A stretch of 64,000 nucleotides of DNA from Burkholderiaceae bacterium (GTDB lineage Bacteria; Pseudomonadota; Gammaproteobacteria; Burkholderiales; Burkholderiaceae_B), in contig JAMNXR010000006.1 of the NCBI GenBank assembly GCA_023653055.1, positions 1 to 64,000 on the forward strand, written 5' to 3'. Below the pieces are notes generated by a model. That model searched no databases. It saw only the letters and a list, made by a program, of their open reading frames with translations, and was not told where the DNA came from. Shown here piece by piece: positions 44,275-52,742 of this stretch. How positions within the stretch are numbered: the first letter of the stretch is position 1; each line of letters opens with the position of its first letter. A program made the translations under genes and the position numbers.

Positions 44275-45000
44275 CTACCAAGGAATCGACTGACCTTGAT
44301 AATCTAAGAAATACGCGCCTTGATGCCCTACCTCTGCCATCCCTAACTGATCAAGTGCCTGCAACAAGCCCTTGACGGACTCAAGGGCGGTCAACACGCT
44401 GCTTTGGTCAACAAAGGGCGTTGAAAGGGGCGACTGAACCGTACCAGGTTGTAAGGCCGCAATCACTGCAGCAGGGTTCTTACGTGCCAACTCAATGGCG
44501 GCGGTTTGCAACAACATGTTCAACGCCGCTTTAGAGGCACGGTATCCGTACCACCCTCCTTTTTTATTATCCGAAATACTCCCCACCCGCGCGGAAAGTT
44601 TGGCGTAAATGGCGCGACCGGGCGCCAATAAGGGTAAAAAATGTTTCAGCAATAAGGCTGGGCCAATCGCGTTGACTTGAAAACTACGCATTAAACGGTC
44701 CGCATTCAATGCACCCAAATGTTTTTCAGGACCATTCCCATCGATCGTGAGGGCACCTGTTGCATCAACGATCAAGGAGAACGGCCCTCGAGGCTTGAGC
44801 GACGCAGCGATGGCGGACATGCTCTCCTCACTCTCTAGCGCGAAATTTGGATGCGTCCCCCGAGACACCTCAATCACTTCGAGGCAAGCAGGATCTTGCC
44901 GCAGTGCAGAGACAAAAGCCGCCCCAATCGCACCACTCGAACCGATCACCAGTGCACGAAATTCGGGAGTCAGGGTTTTCATAAAAGATATAGATTCCAT
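44275..45000 (-). CDS. short-chain dehydrogenase/reductase (C-factor-like)
   Basis: A 241-residue SDR protein. The N-terminal dinucleotide motif reads VIGSSGAIGAAF (GxxGxIG), and the catalytic YxxxK is GYRASKAALNM with upstream ARVGSISDN (serine). The C-terminal PGTVQSPLS is typical of the CsgA/C-factor branch. Start ATG at 45000, four bases after the YchJ stop, with AAGAG upstream; an ATG at 44982 would also suit the fold. Third gene of the aminotransferase-YchJ-SDR operon. The substrate is unknown. Confidence 0.85.
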   Translation of the reverse strand: MESISFMKTLTPEFRALVIGSSGAIGAAFVSALRQDPACLEVIEVSRGTHPNFALESEESMSAIAASLKPRGPFSLIVDATGALTIDGNGPEKHLGALNADRLMRSFQVNAIGPALLLKHFLPLLAPGRAIYAKLSARVGSISDNKKGGWYGYRASKAALNMLLQTAAIELARKNPAAVIAALQPGTVQSPLSTPFVDQSSVLTALESVKGLLQALDQLGMAEVGHQGAYFLDYQGQSIPW

Positions 45001-45004
45001 ATAG

Positions 45005-45421
45005 TTACTCTTGAGCATTGACATACAACCAGCGATTTTCGTCACGCATGAAAAAACTATTTTCATGTAAGCGGGTCGCTTTTCCATTCAGACGATAGCG
45101 CGCGACAAACTCAACATACCCGTGATTTAAATCCACCATGCGCTTGGATTTAATTTCTAAACCCAACCACTTTGTTTGCGACTCAAAGTCTATCGAGGAT
45201 GGGCGCGTTGCGGGACTCCACGTATCCAGCAAATAACGCTCTCGCTCAAGAACAAACGCACTATATCGAGACCGCATTAAACTCTCAGGGTCAGGTGCAG
45301 GACGCGTGTCAAAGTGATCGAGATACTGGCCGCAGCATTTTTCAAATGACAAGGGTTTGCCTGCTGCGAGACGACCGCAGGGACAGGAGAGATTGCTGAG
45401 CAGCGGTTGGGGCTTAGTCAA
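45005..45421 (-). CDS. ychJ: YchJ-family SEC-C domain protein (UPF0225)
   Basis: A 138-residue protein of the YchJ family: an N-terminal zinc-binding SEC-C type motif (CPCGRLAAGKPLSFEKCCG), LMRSRYSAFVL and the C-terminal VEFVARYRLNG...HENSFF block. The function of YchJ is not established; the SEC-C motif suggests zinc and possible ribosome or protein interaction. 18 bases after the aminotransferase stop and 4 bases before the SDR start. Confidence 0.88.
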   Translation of the reverse strand: MTKPQPLLSNLSCPCGRLAAGKPLSFEKCCGQYLDHFDTRPAPDPESLMRSRYSAFVLERERYLLDTWSPATRPSSIDFESQTKWLGLEIKSKRMVDLNHGYVEFVARYRLNGKATRLHENSFFMRDENRWLYVNAQE

Positions 45422-45439
45422 AAGCTAATTGCCAAAATA

Positions 45440-46630
45440 TCATTTCTGTCCGTACCAGTCTTTCACGGCTTCAACATACCGGGCAACGCCCTCAGCTACG
45501 CTTGCAGCCTGTAAGGCGCCATAAGACAAACGCTGATAATTAGCCTCCTGCATATTGGTCAATCCAAATGCAAATCCAGGAATAGAAACCACCTTGTGTC
45601 GCTGCGCCATCGCGCGATTAAACGCTAACGGATCTTGGTGGTCCTTGAGTCCTGGCATTTTCATCAACACATAAAACGCACCTTGTGTTTTTGGATACTG
45701 GACCAAATCTCCAAGTTGATCGAGGGCTTGATAGACATTGTCCCGAACGACGGCAAGCGCCTCAACCTTTGGAGCCACCCACTCACGGCCGTACTTCAAT
45801 ACTTGCAGCGCCAATAATTGCGACGGCATCGGTGCGCAGATCAGATTGGTGTCCTGCACTTTATTCATGACATCAAATAAGTCCGCAGGAAAAACCACAT
45901 ACCCAACGCGCCAGCTTGCCATGCCATAGTTTTTGGACATGGAATAAAACGAAAACGTATGTCGGCTTGCGCCTGGCAGAGACGCTGGAGAAAAGTGCGT
46001 AGAACCGTCGTACGTAAAGTACTCGTAGGCCTCATCGCTAAAATGATAAATCCCTTTTTCAGCGCACAGTTTATTGACTGCGGTCAAGGCAGCTTGGGAG
46101 TACACCGCACCGGTCGGGTTATTGGGTGAAACCGTCACAATAGCGCGTGTACGAGGGGTAATGGCTGCGGCAAGAGCCTCAACATTGAGACTCCAGTCCT
46201 CATTCACAGGCACCGTTACAGGTACACAGCCACACATTTTGATAGCCATTTCTTGATTGAAATAAAACGGCATCGGCAAAATAAATTCGTCACCGGGGTC
46301 ACCCACCGCCATGACGCAATTTAAAAATGCCATGTTGCTGCCAGCCGTCACCATCACGAGTGACTCTTTGTCTAATTTAATGCTATTTTCCGAGCGGAGC
46401 TTTTCAGTCAAGGCTTCGAGCAAACCCGCGTGCCCTAAAACCGACTGGTACTTATGCAGCTGGGTATCGCTCATGAGACCGGGAATCGCCTTGATCGCGT
46501 CTTCTGGAGGGCCATAATTAACGACGCCCTGCCCTAAGGAAATCGTGCCAGGATTGCTTCGAACAAGTTCGGCGATCGCGGGGATGATGGGCGCATCAAC
46601 TGCCGCCATCCGAGAGGAGAACCGTTTCAT
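45440..46630 (-). CDS. class I/II pyridoxal-phosphate aminotransferase
   Basis: A 396-residue fold-type I aminotransferase. SPNNPTGAVY (substrate/PLP-binding asparagine), DEAYEYFTYDG, the PLP lysine in SMSKNYGMASWRVGY and the C-terminal arginine in NYQRLSYG are visible. It is in the AspC/aromatic aminotransferase group; the amino donor and acceptor are not determined. ATG at 46630 chosen; a TTG 5 codons upstream is less likely. First gene of the operon with YchJ and SDR. Confidence 0.9.
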   Translation of the reverse strand: MKRFSSRMAAVDAPIIPAIAELVRSNPGTISLGQGVVNYGPPEDAIKAIPGLMSDTQLHKYQSVLGHAGLLEALTEKLRSENSIKLDKESLVMVTAGSNMAFLNCVMAVGDPGDEFILPMPFYFNQEMAIKMCGCVPVTVPVNEDWSLNVEALAAAITPRTRAIVTVSPNNPTGAVYSQAALTAVNKLCAEKGIYHFSDEAYEYFTYDGSTHFSPASLPGASRHTFSFYSMSKNYGMASWRVGYVVFPADLFDVMNKVQDTNLICAPMPSQLLALQVLKYGREWVAPKVEALAVVRDNVYQALDQLGDLVQYPKTQGAFYVLMKMPGLKDHQDPLAFNRAMAQRHKVVSIPGFAFGLTNMQEANYQRLSYGALQAASVAEGVARYVEAVKDWYGQK

Positions 46631-46805
46631 AGGTGAGCCATTCAATAAGATTTTTATAGCAATAGCTTATAACAAAATTTACCCTGAAAGCCTTTGCGAA
46701 CACGCTAAAGTTAATGCGACTAATCCAGCCTCACCACATCAAAATCATGTAAAAGCTACAGAACATTGTGATGCGGCTTCAGCAATACGCTTAAATGAAT
46801 TCCCG

Positions 46806-48575
46806 CTAGTCTTGCGTCAGCAAACCTTCAAACTGCTCAAGTGGCATCGGCTTACCAAACAGATATCCTTGGTATTCAGTACAGCCAGTGTCTAAAAGAA
46901 GTTGATATTGTTCTTCCGTTTCCACCCCTTCGGCGATAACTTTTATCCCAAGGCTTTGTGCCATGACAATAATCGTGCGCACAATCACCTGATCGCTGCT
47001 ATCGGTCACGATATCGCGCACAAACGACTGGTCAATTTTGATCTGATCGATTGGAAGCCTTTTAAGGTAATTCAAGGAAGAATAGCCAGTTCCGAAATCA
47101 TCCAGGCAGAATATGACACGAATTTCCTTCAGTGTGTGCATTAAGGTAATCGCGTCTTCTGTACTATCGAGCAACATACTCTCGGTCAGCTCGAGCTTAA
47201 GTCGTGCCGGGTTGATGTCATACCTTTGCAAGAGAGCTTTTATTTGTTCTGCAAAATCAACCTGATGAAACTCCTTGGCACTGACATTCACTGACAGAAC
47301 AAGGTCGCGCGTCAGCACCTCTTTTTCCCAAGCTTTAAGCTGAGCACAAGCGGTTTCTAGCACCCATTGACTGATGGGAAGAATCAAACCCAATTCTTCT
47401 GCCAGGGGAATAAACTGCGCGGGAGACAATAGGCCTCGTTCAGGATGCCGCCATCGAATCAACGCCTCTGCACCTAACGTACGGTGCGTACTGTCCACTT
47501 GAATTTGGTAATACAAAAGAAATTGCTGACCCTCCAATGCCGTGTGGATTTCCCTCTTAAACGTTACACGTTCTTGAATGGCAATCTGCATTTCATTATT
47601 AAAGAACATTAACGCATTACGACCCGCGTTTTTGGATCGAAACAACGCGATGTCCGCACGTTTCAGCAATTCTTCAGCGGAATGCTCATGATCCCAAAAT
47701 AGCACTGCACCAATACTGCAGGTACCACGGTATTCATGCACGTCAAGCTGATAAAGCTGGTTGAGAACGATGAGGATTTTCTCCCCAATAGCGCTGACCT
47801 GTTTTGCAGCCTCAATGCGTTGCTCGCTCAGCGCTTCCAAGACCACTACAAACTCGCCACCACGCAACCGTGCGATGGTGTCGCCTTCTCGCATACAAGA
47901 TTTCAGACGTTTCGCCATCTGTTGTATTAATAAGTTACCAACGCTATGACCAAGGGTATTGTTCACATCCTTGAAACTGTCCACGTCAATGAACAACACT
48001 GCCCCCTCCCGGCCGCTACGCAAACTAGAAGCGAAGGCATGATTGAGTCGATCCATAAGAAGCAGCCGGTTAGGCAAGTCAGTGAGTGGGTCAAAGAACG
48101 CCAAATGTTCAATTTTCTCAGCGGACAACTTGCGGTCACTGATGTCGTCAAGGACGCCTATAAACTGCGATAGCTGGCCCTCGCTGTCCCGGACTGGAGT
48201 GATTGAAAGCGCGTTCCAGAACGATGATCCGTTTTTGCGATAATTTAAAATTTCCGTTTCAAATGATTGTCCAGCATTGAGCGCCGTCCGCAATGTGTTG
48301 ACCGTCTCAGGATTTGTCTCGACACCCTGCAACATTGCACAACTCCCCCCCATGATTTCAGACTTTGCATAGCCGGTCATTTTTTCGAAGGCATCATTCA
48401 CATACGTTGTATGTCTCCGGGAGTCGGTGATGAGTACACCTTGAGAGATTGCATTTAACGCCTTCTGCATGAGCGCCAGCTCCTGATCCACGGAGGTGAC
48501 TATTGCTGGATCTGTCGCTGCTGCAGCCTGTGTGACCAATGATTTTTCTGCATTTGCCGCCTTTAACTTTTTCAT
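46806..48575 (-). CDS. PAS-GGDEF-EAL cyclic-di-GMP protein with degenerate GGDEF, likely phosphodiesterase
   Basis: A 589-residue regulator: PAS domain (about 40-165; YVNDAFEKMTGY, GVLDDISDRK), a diguanylate-cyclase fold (about 175-330; FFDPLTDLPNR, the signature reads RGGEF), and an EAL domain (about 345-589). The GGDEF signature lacks its first glycine and aspartate, so the cyclase is probably inactive; the RxxD inhibitory site is not clear. The EAL domain keeps the EALIRW glutamate, VNVSAKEF asparagine, LELTES, CLDDFGTGYSS and IAEGVET residues, so hydrolysis of c-di-GMP is likely. ATG at 48575 is chosen with GGGGAC upstream. Cytosolic, no membrane helix. Confidence 0.92.
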   Translation of the reverse strand: MKKLKAANAEKSLVTQAAAATDPAIVTSVDQELALMQKALNAISQGVLITDSRRHTTYVNDAFEKMTGYAKSEIMGGSCAMLQGVETNPETVNTLRTALNAGQSFETEILNYRKNGSSFWNALSITPVRDSEGQLSQFIGVLDDISDRKLSAEKIEHLAFFDPLTDLPNRLLLMDRLNHAFASSLRSGREGAVLFIDVDSFKDVNNTLGHSVGNLLIQQMAKRLKSCMREGDTIARLRGGEFVVVLEALSEQRIEAAKQVSAIGEKILIVLNQLYQLDVHEYRGTCSIGAVLFWDHEHSAEELLKRADIALFRSKNAGRNALMFFNNEMQIAIQERVTFKREIHTALEGQQFLLYYQIQVDSTHRTLGAEALIRWRHPERGLLSPAQFIPLAEELGLILPISQWVLETACAQLKAWEKEVLTRDLVLSVNVSAKEFHQVDFAEQIKALLQRYDINPARLKLELTESMLLDSTEDAITLMHTLKEIRVIFCLDDFGTGYSSLNYLKRLPIDQIKIDQSFVRDIVTDSSDQVIVRTIIVMAQSLGIKVIAEGVETEEQYQLLLDTGCTEYQGYLFGKPMPLEQFEGLLTQD

Positions 48576-48776
48576 AGTGTCCCCACCCGCAATTGGCTCA
48601 TTTCTACAACGGGTGACAAGATGTCGCGACAAGTTGAGTGATGAGGTAACTTCCTGGAGACATTACTGGAAACTTCTTGCAACGTATGTGCGGTGGCGCA
48701 CGCGATTAAACGCACTAATCATTAATTTGTTAAATTCGTGTATCACTCGGCAAAAACTAATCCTTAGTAGGTAAAG

Positions 48777-49589
48777 ATGAAAAAAATTATTGCTCTTGCA
48801 CTGCTGCTGTTGTCATTCAACTTACATGCTCAGGACGAAAAAAAATCTAGTCCTGAGTTAATTGCAGCAATAAAACGAGGGGACGTCGTCGCAGCCAAAA
48901 AACTCCTGGATGAAGGTGCTAACCCCAATAGCGCATCTTCAGTTGGCACAGAAACGGCTATTAATATTGCAATTACCCGCACTGATGTGCCTATGACAGA
49001 ATTACTGCTAAGCACGAAGGCTTCACCTGAGGCATTGACTAATAATCCTTTCAGCCCCCTCACTTGGGTCGCGAGCACAGGGGGAGATACCGGCAGAAAA
49101 ATCTTGATCATTCGCGCACTTGTAAAGGCGGGTGCAGATCTGAATAAAGTAGATACGCTGGGCAGAACATTCTTAGCTCAGATCTCGAATTCAAACGTTT
49201 ACCTCATCCCGGTCATCGAGGAGGCTATTCGCCTAGGTGGCGACCCAACCATCTCAAACCCCAAAGGCGCGACTGCGATTGATGTCGCGATTGAGAATAA
49301 TATTCCCGCCACCACAATCGAGTACATGAAAAATTACAAAGACAACCAAGGCAAATCTTTGCAGAAATTTGGAAATACGGAAGGAATGTGTCGAGTCGTT
49401 GCCATCAAGAATGAAAAAGATCCCAACGGTCTTAAAGGACTGTTTTTTACGATTGATAAGAATGGTTGCGACGCTAAAAACTTAGCGAACGGCGTGAATG
49501 GAATTTTTACAAAATACGACGGTACTGAGTGTCGCGGCAGTTGGAAGGCCGGAGTCTTAACAAATGGCGAGTGTAAGGTCGGATATTAA
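48777..49589 (+). CDS. secreted ankyrin-repeat protein
   Basis: A 270-residue protein with a clear signal peptide (residues 1-18, KKIIALALLLLSFNLHA) and four to five ankyrin-like repeats (about 30-185; AAKKLLDEGANPN, VKAGADLNKVDTLGRTFL, IRLGGDPTISNPKGATAIDVAI), then a C-terminal region with cysteines (near 204, 230, 252, 266) that could be disulfide-bonded. AGGTAAAG precedes the ATG. Periplasmic ankyrin proteins often act by binding other proteins; the partner here is unknown. The OmpA-like gene follows by 31 bases. Confidence 0.85.
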   Translation: MKKIIALALLLLSFNLHAQDEKKSSPELIAAIKRGDVVAAKKLLDEGANPNSASSVGTETAINIAITRTDVPMTELLLSTKASPEALTNNPFSPLTWVASTGGDTGRKILIIRALVKAGADLNKVDTLGRTFLAQISNSNVYLIPVIEEAIRLGGDPTISNPKGATAIDVAIENNIPATTIEYMKNYKDNQGKSLQKFGNTEGMCRVVAIKNEKDPNGLKGLFFTIDKNGCDAKNLANGVNGIFTKYDGTECRGSWKAGVLTNGECKVGY

Positions 49590-49620
49590 CTTCACTTCAC
49601 AACAAAGACAAAAAGCAATC

Positions 49621-50088
49621 ATGACATTCACTCAACACTCCAGCGTCACTCGTGCCCTTTGGCTGTTTTTAAGCATTGTCGTGGCCGGTGCGATAAGTTA
49701 CTCGCCCATATCATTGGCTCAAAATAAGCGCCCTTCTGTTGACAAGGTTGCAGTCAAAGCTGACATTTACTTTGTCCTTGATGACACTGCCGTGTCGACT
49801 GAGGGAAAAAAAATACTTGATCAGCTAGTGGCTCTAACTCGTCAATTTCGACTCGAGACGATCATTCTTGAAGGCAATGCAGCGTTGACCTCGTCAGCAG
49901 CAAACGCCCTTGTCATTTCTAATCAGCGAGCGGCTGCAGTAAAGGCTTATCTCGTCGCGAAAGGCGTTCCCTCAGACAGAGTGACTACAAAGGGCAATGG
50001 TGCACAAAAACCTCTTGGAGACAACGCCACCGCTGCTGGGCGATCAACAAATAATCGCGTCGACATCGAAATGATAGGTGAAAAATAA
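49621..50088 (+). CDS. OmpA-family domain protein, degenerate peptidoglycan-binding site
   Basis: A 155-residue protein with an N-terminal hydrophobic segment (ALWLFLSIVVAGAISY, cleavage near SLAQNK) and an OmpA C-terminal domain (about 50-155): IYFVLDDTAVSTEGKKILDQL, AAAVKAYLVAKGVPSDRVTTKGNGAQKP and GRSTNNRVDIEM. The usual GHTD aspartate that binds diaminopimelate is missing (the stretch reads LEGNAALTSSA), while the NRV arginine is kept, so peptidoglycan binding may be lost. Probably co-transcribed with the ankyrin gene. ATG at 49621; a longer start overlapping the ankyrin gene is not supported. Confidence 0.85.
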   Translation: MTFTQHSSVTRALWLFLSIVVAGAISYSPISLAQNKRPSVDKVAVKADIYFVLDDTAVSTEGKKILDQLVALTRQFRLETIILEGNAALTSSAANALVISNQRAAAVKAYLVAKGVPSDRVTTKGNGAQKPLGDNATAAGRSTNNRVDIEMIGEK

Positions 50089-50152
50089 GCTGATTTAGCA
50101 GTCTTAACGGTTTACGATTATTTAATTAGTCAATCAAAAATGTCGGTATCAA

Positions 50153-50180
50153 TAAAAACGGCCCACATCGTTGTGAGCCG
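50153..50180 (-). terminator. rho-independent terminator after the tRNA
   Basis: CGGCCCACA (50159-50167) pairs with TGTGAGCCG (50172-50180) with one mismatch and a TCGT loop. Read on the minus strand it is followed by TTTTTATT, and it starts 9 bases after the tRNA 3' end. Confidence 0.7.
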
Positions 50181-50189
50181 CTTTAACAC

Positions 50190-50268
<79 letters not shown>

Positions 50269-50316
50269 ATTAATCAAGTAACTCATAATTATAGCCTCAC
50301 TCAGACTCGGTTCTTC

Positions 50317-52023
50317 TTAGGACTCACCCAATTCAGAGATCGCAACCGTTAAGTTCTGAATAGCTTGGGCCGTCATCAAGTCACGGAACTGAAAACCGCC
50401 ACCTGACTTAGGTGCAATCAAACCTGAAGCGGTGAGTTCAGACAAACAGGACTGGATTTGATGATGTGGAAGATCTGCTTGCGTCACAAAATAATCAATG
50501 GGCTGAGTCGGCTCTGTCGCAGCCGCCATAATCAACTGTTTAGAAATCATAGATAAACCGTCTAGTGAGCTTTGCAAGTCCGTCCGAATCTCCTCCGGCA
50601 ACGCAGCATGTTCAATCATTTGCATGGAAAACACTCTGGACTGCAATTGATTTTTTGGATGGGGCCCAAGCAGTCGAACAACCATTTGCGCTTGACCCGT
50701 ATCCATCAGATTAGCGGCGACAATCAAAATTGGGCAAGATACTAATTTGTTAATTCCTCGTTCACCCAGGACCGATGCGATAGCGTCTAACGCTTTTAAA
50801 CCGTAGACCTGAACAACTAACGGTTTGCTGGCGCAGTCCCGAAGCATCGAGCCCAGTCGCTCGCCATCAGAGGCGAGTGGGTAGATCTTGTTCATCGGAG
50901 CATTTAAACTCGCCGATACCATTTCAATCTGACCGACAAAGTCAGCAACTACCCGGTCGCGACGCGTTTGAACAGGCATTCTCAAACGCAAAACATTGAA
51001 GCCTTTTGCACTTGCGGCATTACCGATCATGTCAATCAATGCAGTCGCAGCCGCTGGCGGCCAACATTCCACCGCGACCCATTGTGCTGCCCCTCTCTGC
51101 ACTGAAGTAAAAATCTCCTCGACAGCACCCACCCCCTCCCAACGAAGACGCGTGTCGATCAAGCACTCACCATATTCCCCAATTGCAGAAACACTTCCCT
51201 CGCGCTGACGTCCAATTGATTGATTAGGTGCCACTGCGTCCTTTAACCACGGCACACTTAGGGGGGCAAGACGCTGCGTTGACGCATCCGCAAGGGGTCT
51301 ACACAATGGTCTGGCATGGCGCGCCAAAATAGCGGCCGATCTGAAAGACCCGGCGCCAGTGATTTGAACCGTTTTTTCAGCCACGACTTCGGGGTGAGAG
51401 GCGACCCCCACACCAATAGGATTGAGCAGTAACTCAGACGCATGATCCTTAAAGTGACTCAAGCAATAATGGTCTGACCACTTTTGAATAGACTGGGCTA
51501 AATGCACCGCACGATCCGCATCATCCAGATGAGAATAAGGATGCCCAAACCAAGCCAGAAATCCGCCATAGGGCATGGAAACAAACTGACCGTCTAACGC
51601 TTCCGTAAACTCAGAAACAGTCTGTCTAAGCAAGGTTAAATACTGATCGCGCTGCACCAACACGCGCGTCGAGATCGACGTTGCATCAGGAAGAAATACA
51701 GTGACAACAGAAATCATTCTCCATACATAGCCAGGATGATGCGTCGTGGACTGTTTAGCAGGCTTTGCCCATCCGGAGTCACGTCCTCTCGCACGCTGCG
51801 ACTTCAGTAACTGGCTGGCCGCAATCACCGCCTTTGCGCGATTGACGACACCCAGACGTCGAAACAACACAAAGAGGTGCTGCTTGACGGTACCTTGCTG
51901 AATCCCGAGCTCTCCGGCAATCTCTTTATTACTTTTACCTTCGGTTAAGAGAGACAAAATCTGCTCTTGCCGAGGAGTGAGTAGCCGAGCTTTGTCCAAG
52001 CCACCTTCTGCGTTCTTATTCAT
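50317..52023 (-). CDS. N-terminal LuxR-HTH protein with degenerate class III cyclase-like and ATPase-like regions
   Basis: A 568-residue regulator of unusual layout. Residues 14-72 are a LuxR-type HTH (LLTPRQEQILSLLTEGKSNKEIAGEL...TVKQHL), here at the N-terminus rather than the usual C-terminus. Residues about 100-260 resemble a class III nucleotide cyclase (VSMPYGGFLAWFGHPYSHLDDADRAVHLA) but the metal-binding GDG reads YGG, so catalysis is unlikely. Residues about 290-500 resemble a STAND/AAA region (WVAVECWPPAAAT where a P-loop should be, LVVQVYGLKALD, CPILIVAANL) without a GxxxxGKT. It is the third gene after rpoD, 65 bases downstream of the pseudo-receiver regulator, and 48 bases upstream of the tRNA. 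Function unknown. Confidence 0.85.
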   Translation of the reverse strand: MNKNAEGGLDKARLLTPRQEQILSLLTEGKSNKEIAGELGIQQGTVKQHLFVLFRRLGVVNRAKAVIAASQLLKSQRARGRDSGWAKPAKQSTTHHPGYVWRMISVVTVFLPDATSISTRVLVQRDQYLTLLRQTVSEFTEALDGQFVSMPYGGFLAWFGHPYSHLDDADRAVHLAQSIQKWSDHYCLSHFKDHASELLLNPIGVGVASHPEVVAEKTVQITGAGSFRSAAILARHARPLCRPLADASTQRLAPLSVPWLKDAVAPNQSIGRQREGSVSAIGEYGECLIDTRLRWEGVGAVEEIFTSVQRGAAQWVAVECWPPAAATALIDMIGNAASAKGFNVLRLRMPVQTRRDRVVADFVGQIEMVSASLNAPMNKIYPLASDGERLGSMLRDCASKPLVVQVYGLKALDAIASVLGERGINKLVSCPILIVAANLMDTGQAQMVVRLLGPHPKNQLQSRVFSMQMIEHAALPEEIRTDLQSSLDGLSMISKQLIMAAATEPTQPIDYFVTQADLPHHQIQSCLSELTASGLIAPKSGGGFQFRDLMTAQAIQNLTVAISELGES

Positions 52024-52088
52024 ATGCCACCCAATCTTAGAGCATGCGTGATAGAACCGAGACTAGCTTTTTATAGACAATCAGCAAA

Positions 52089-52742
52089 TCATTTCAATGA
52101 TCGACTCAAGTGCTGCTGGGCAAATACAAAAAGTTCAAGCCTGTTTGTCAGACCTAATTTTCTGTAAATAGCCCGTAAATGATTACGAACCGTGTTCTCA
52201 CTGATAGCAAGATCTTTAGCGGTTTCTCGCAAGGTCTTACCGCCGCCCTCTAACACAGCCTTCACAACAAGCTTTTCCTTGGTTGTTAACAAAGCAATTC
52301 GCTTCTGCTCTTCGGAAAGCTCTTGTACTTGACCAAAACCACTAAGAATACGGGAGGTCATTTGGCGATTAAACCAAAACTCTCCGGCATCAACCTTAGT
52401 CATTGCTTTCAATAATTGTGCGCTGTCCGCTTGAGGATTGATCAGGCCGCGGGCGCCTTCCTTGAGCCAATCCTCCACATTTGAGGGTTCGCGCTCAAGC
52501 GCTAGCAGCAAAACCTTTGCGTCGCTCATACCGGCGATCCGTAACATCAAAGATGGATCCTCTTGCTCTGCATTCAGCAGCACGATATCAAAGCGATCTG
52601 TTGTTGTGGTCAAAAAATCGGCCAGTTCACTACCCTTGGCGAATGTTTTGACCACACAAAAAAAAGCATCTGTCCGGATTAGACAGTCCAACGCTTCCTG
52701 GACGAGCAAGCTAGGATGCACGACCAGGACTTGGATTTGCAT
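52089..52742 (-). CDS. LuxR-family regulator with pseudo-receiver domain, translationally coupled to rpoD
   Basis: A 217-residue NarL/FixJ-like protein: an N-terminal receiver-fold domain (1-125) and a C-terminal LuxR HTH (about 148-212; LTTKEKLVVKAVLEGGGKTLRETAKDLAISENTVRNHL). The receiver has lost its phosphorylation chemistry: the acidic pair is VLVVHPS, the phospho-acceptor position reads DIVLLNAEQ (asparagine), and the conserved lysine stretch reads GLINPQ. It may bind DNA without a sensor kinase or respond to a ligand or partner. Its ATG overlaps the rpoD TAA by one base (TAATG). Upstream ribosome binding would occur inside rpoD, so translation probably depends on reinitiation. Confidence 0.88.
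   Translation of the reverse strand: MQIQVLVVHPSLLVQEALDCLIRTDAFFCVVKTFAKGSELADFLTTTTDRFDIVLLNAEQEDPSLMLRIAGMSDAKVLLLALEREPSNVEDWLKEGARGLINPQADSAQLLKAMTKVDAGEFWFNRQMTSRILSGFGQVQELSEEQKRIALLTTKEKLVVKAVLEGGGKTLRETAKDLAISENTVRNHLRAIYRKLGLTNRLELFVFAQQHLSRSLK

Noticed and set aside
46545-46895. 116-codon plus-strand frame across the aminotransferase and EAL gene ends
   Set aside because: Antisense to two supported genes; no recognisable features.
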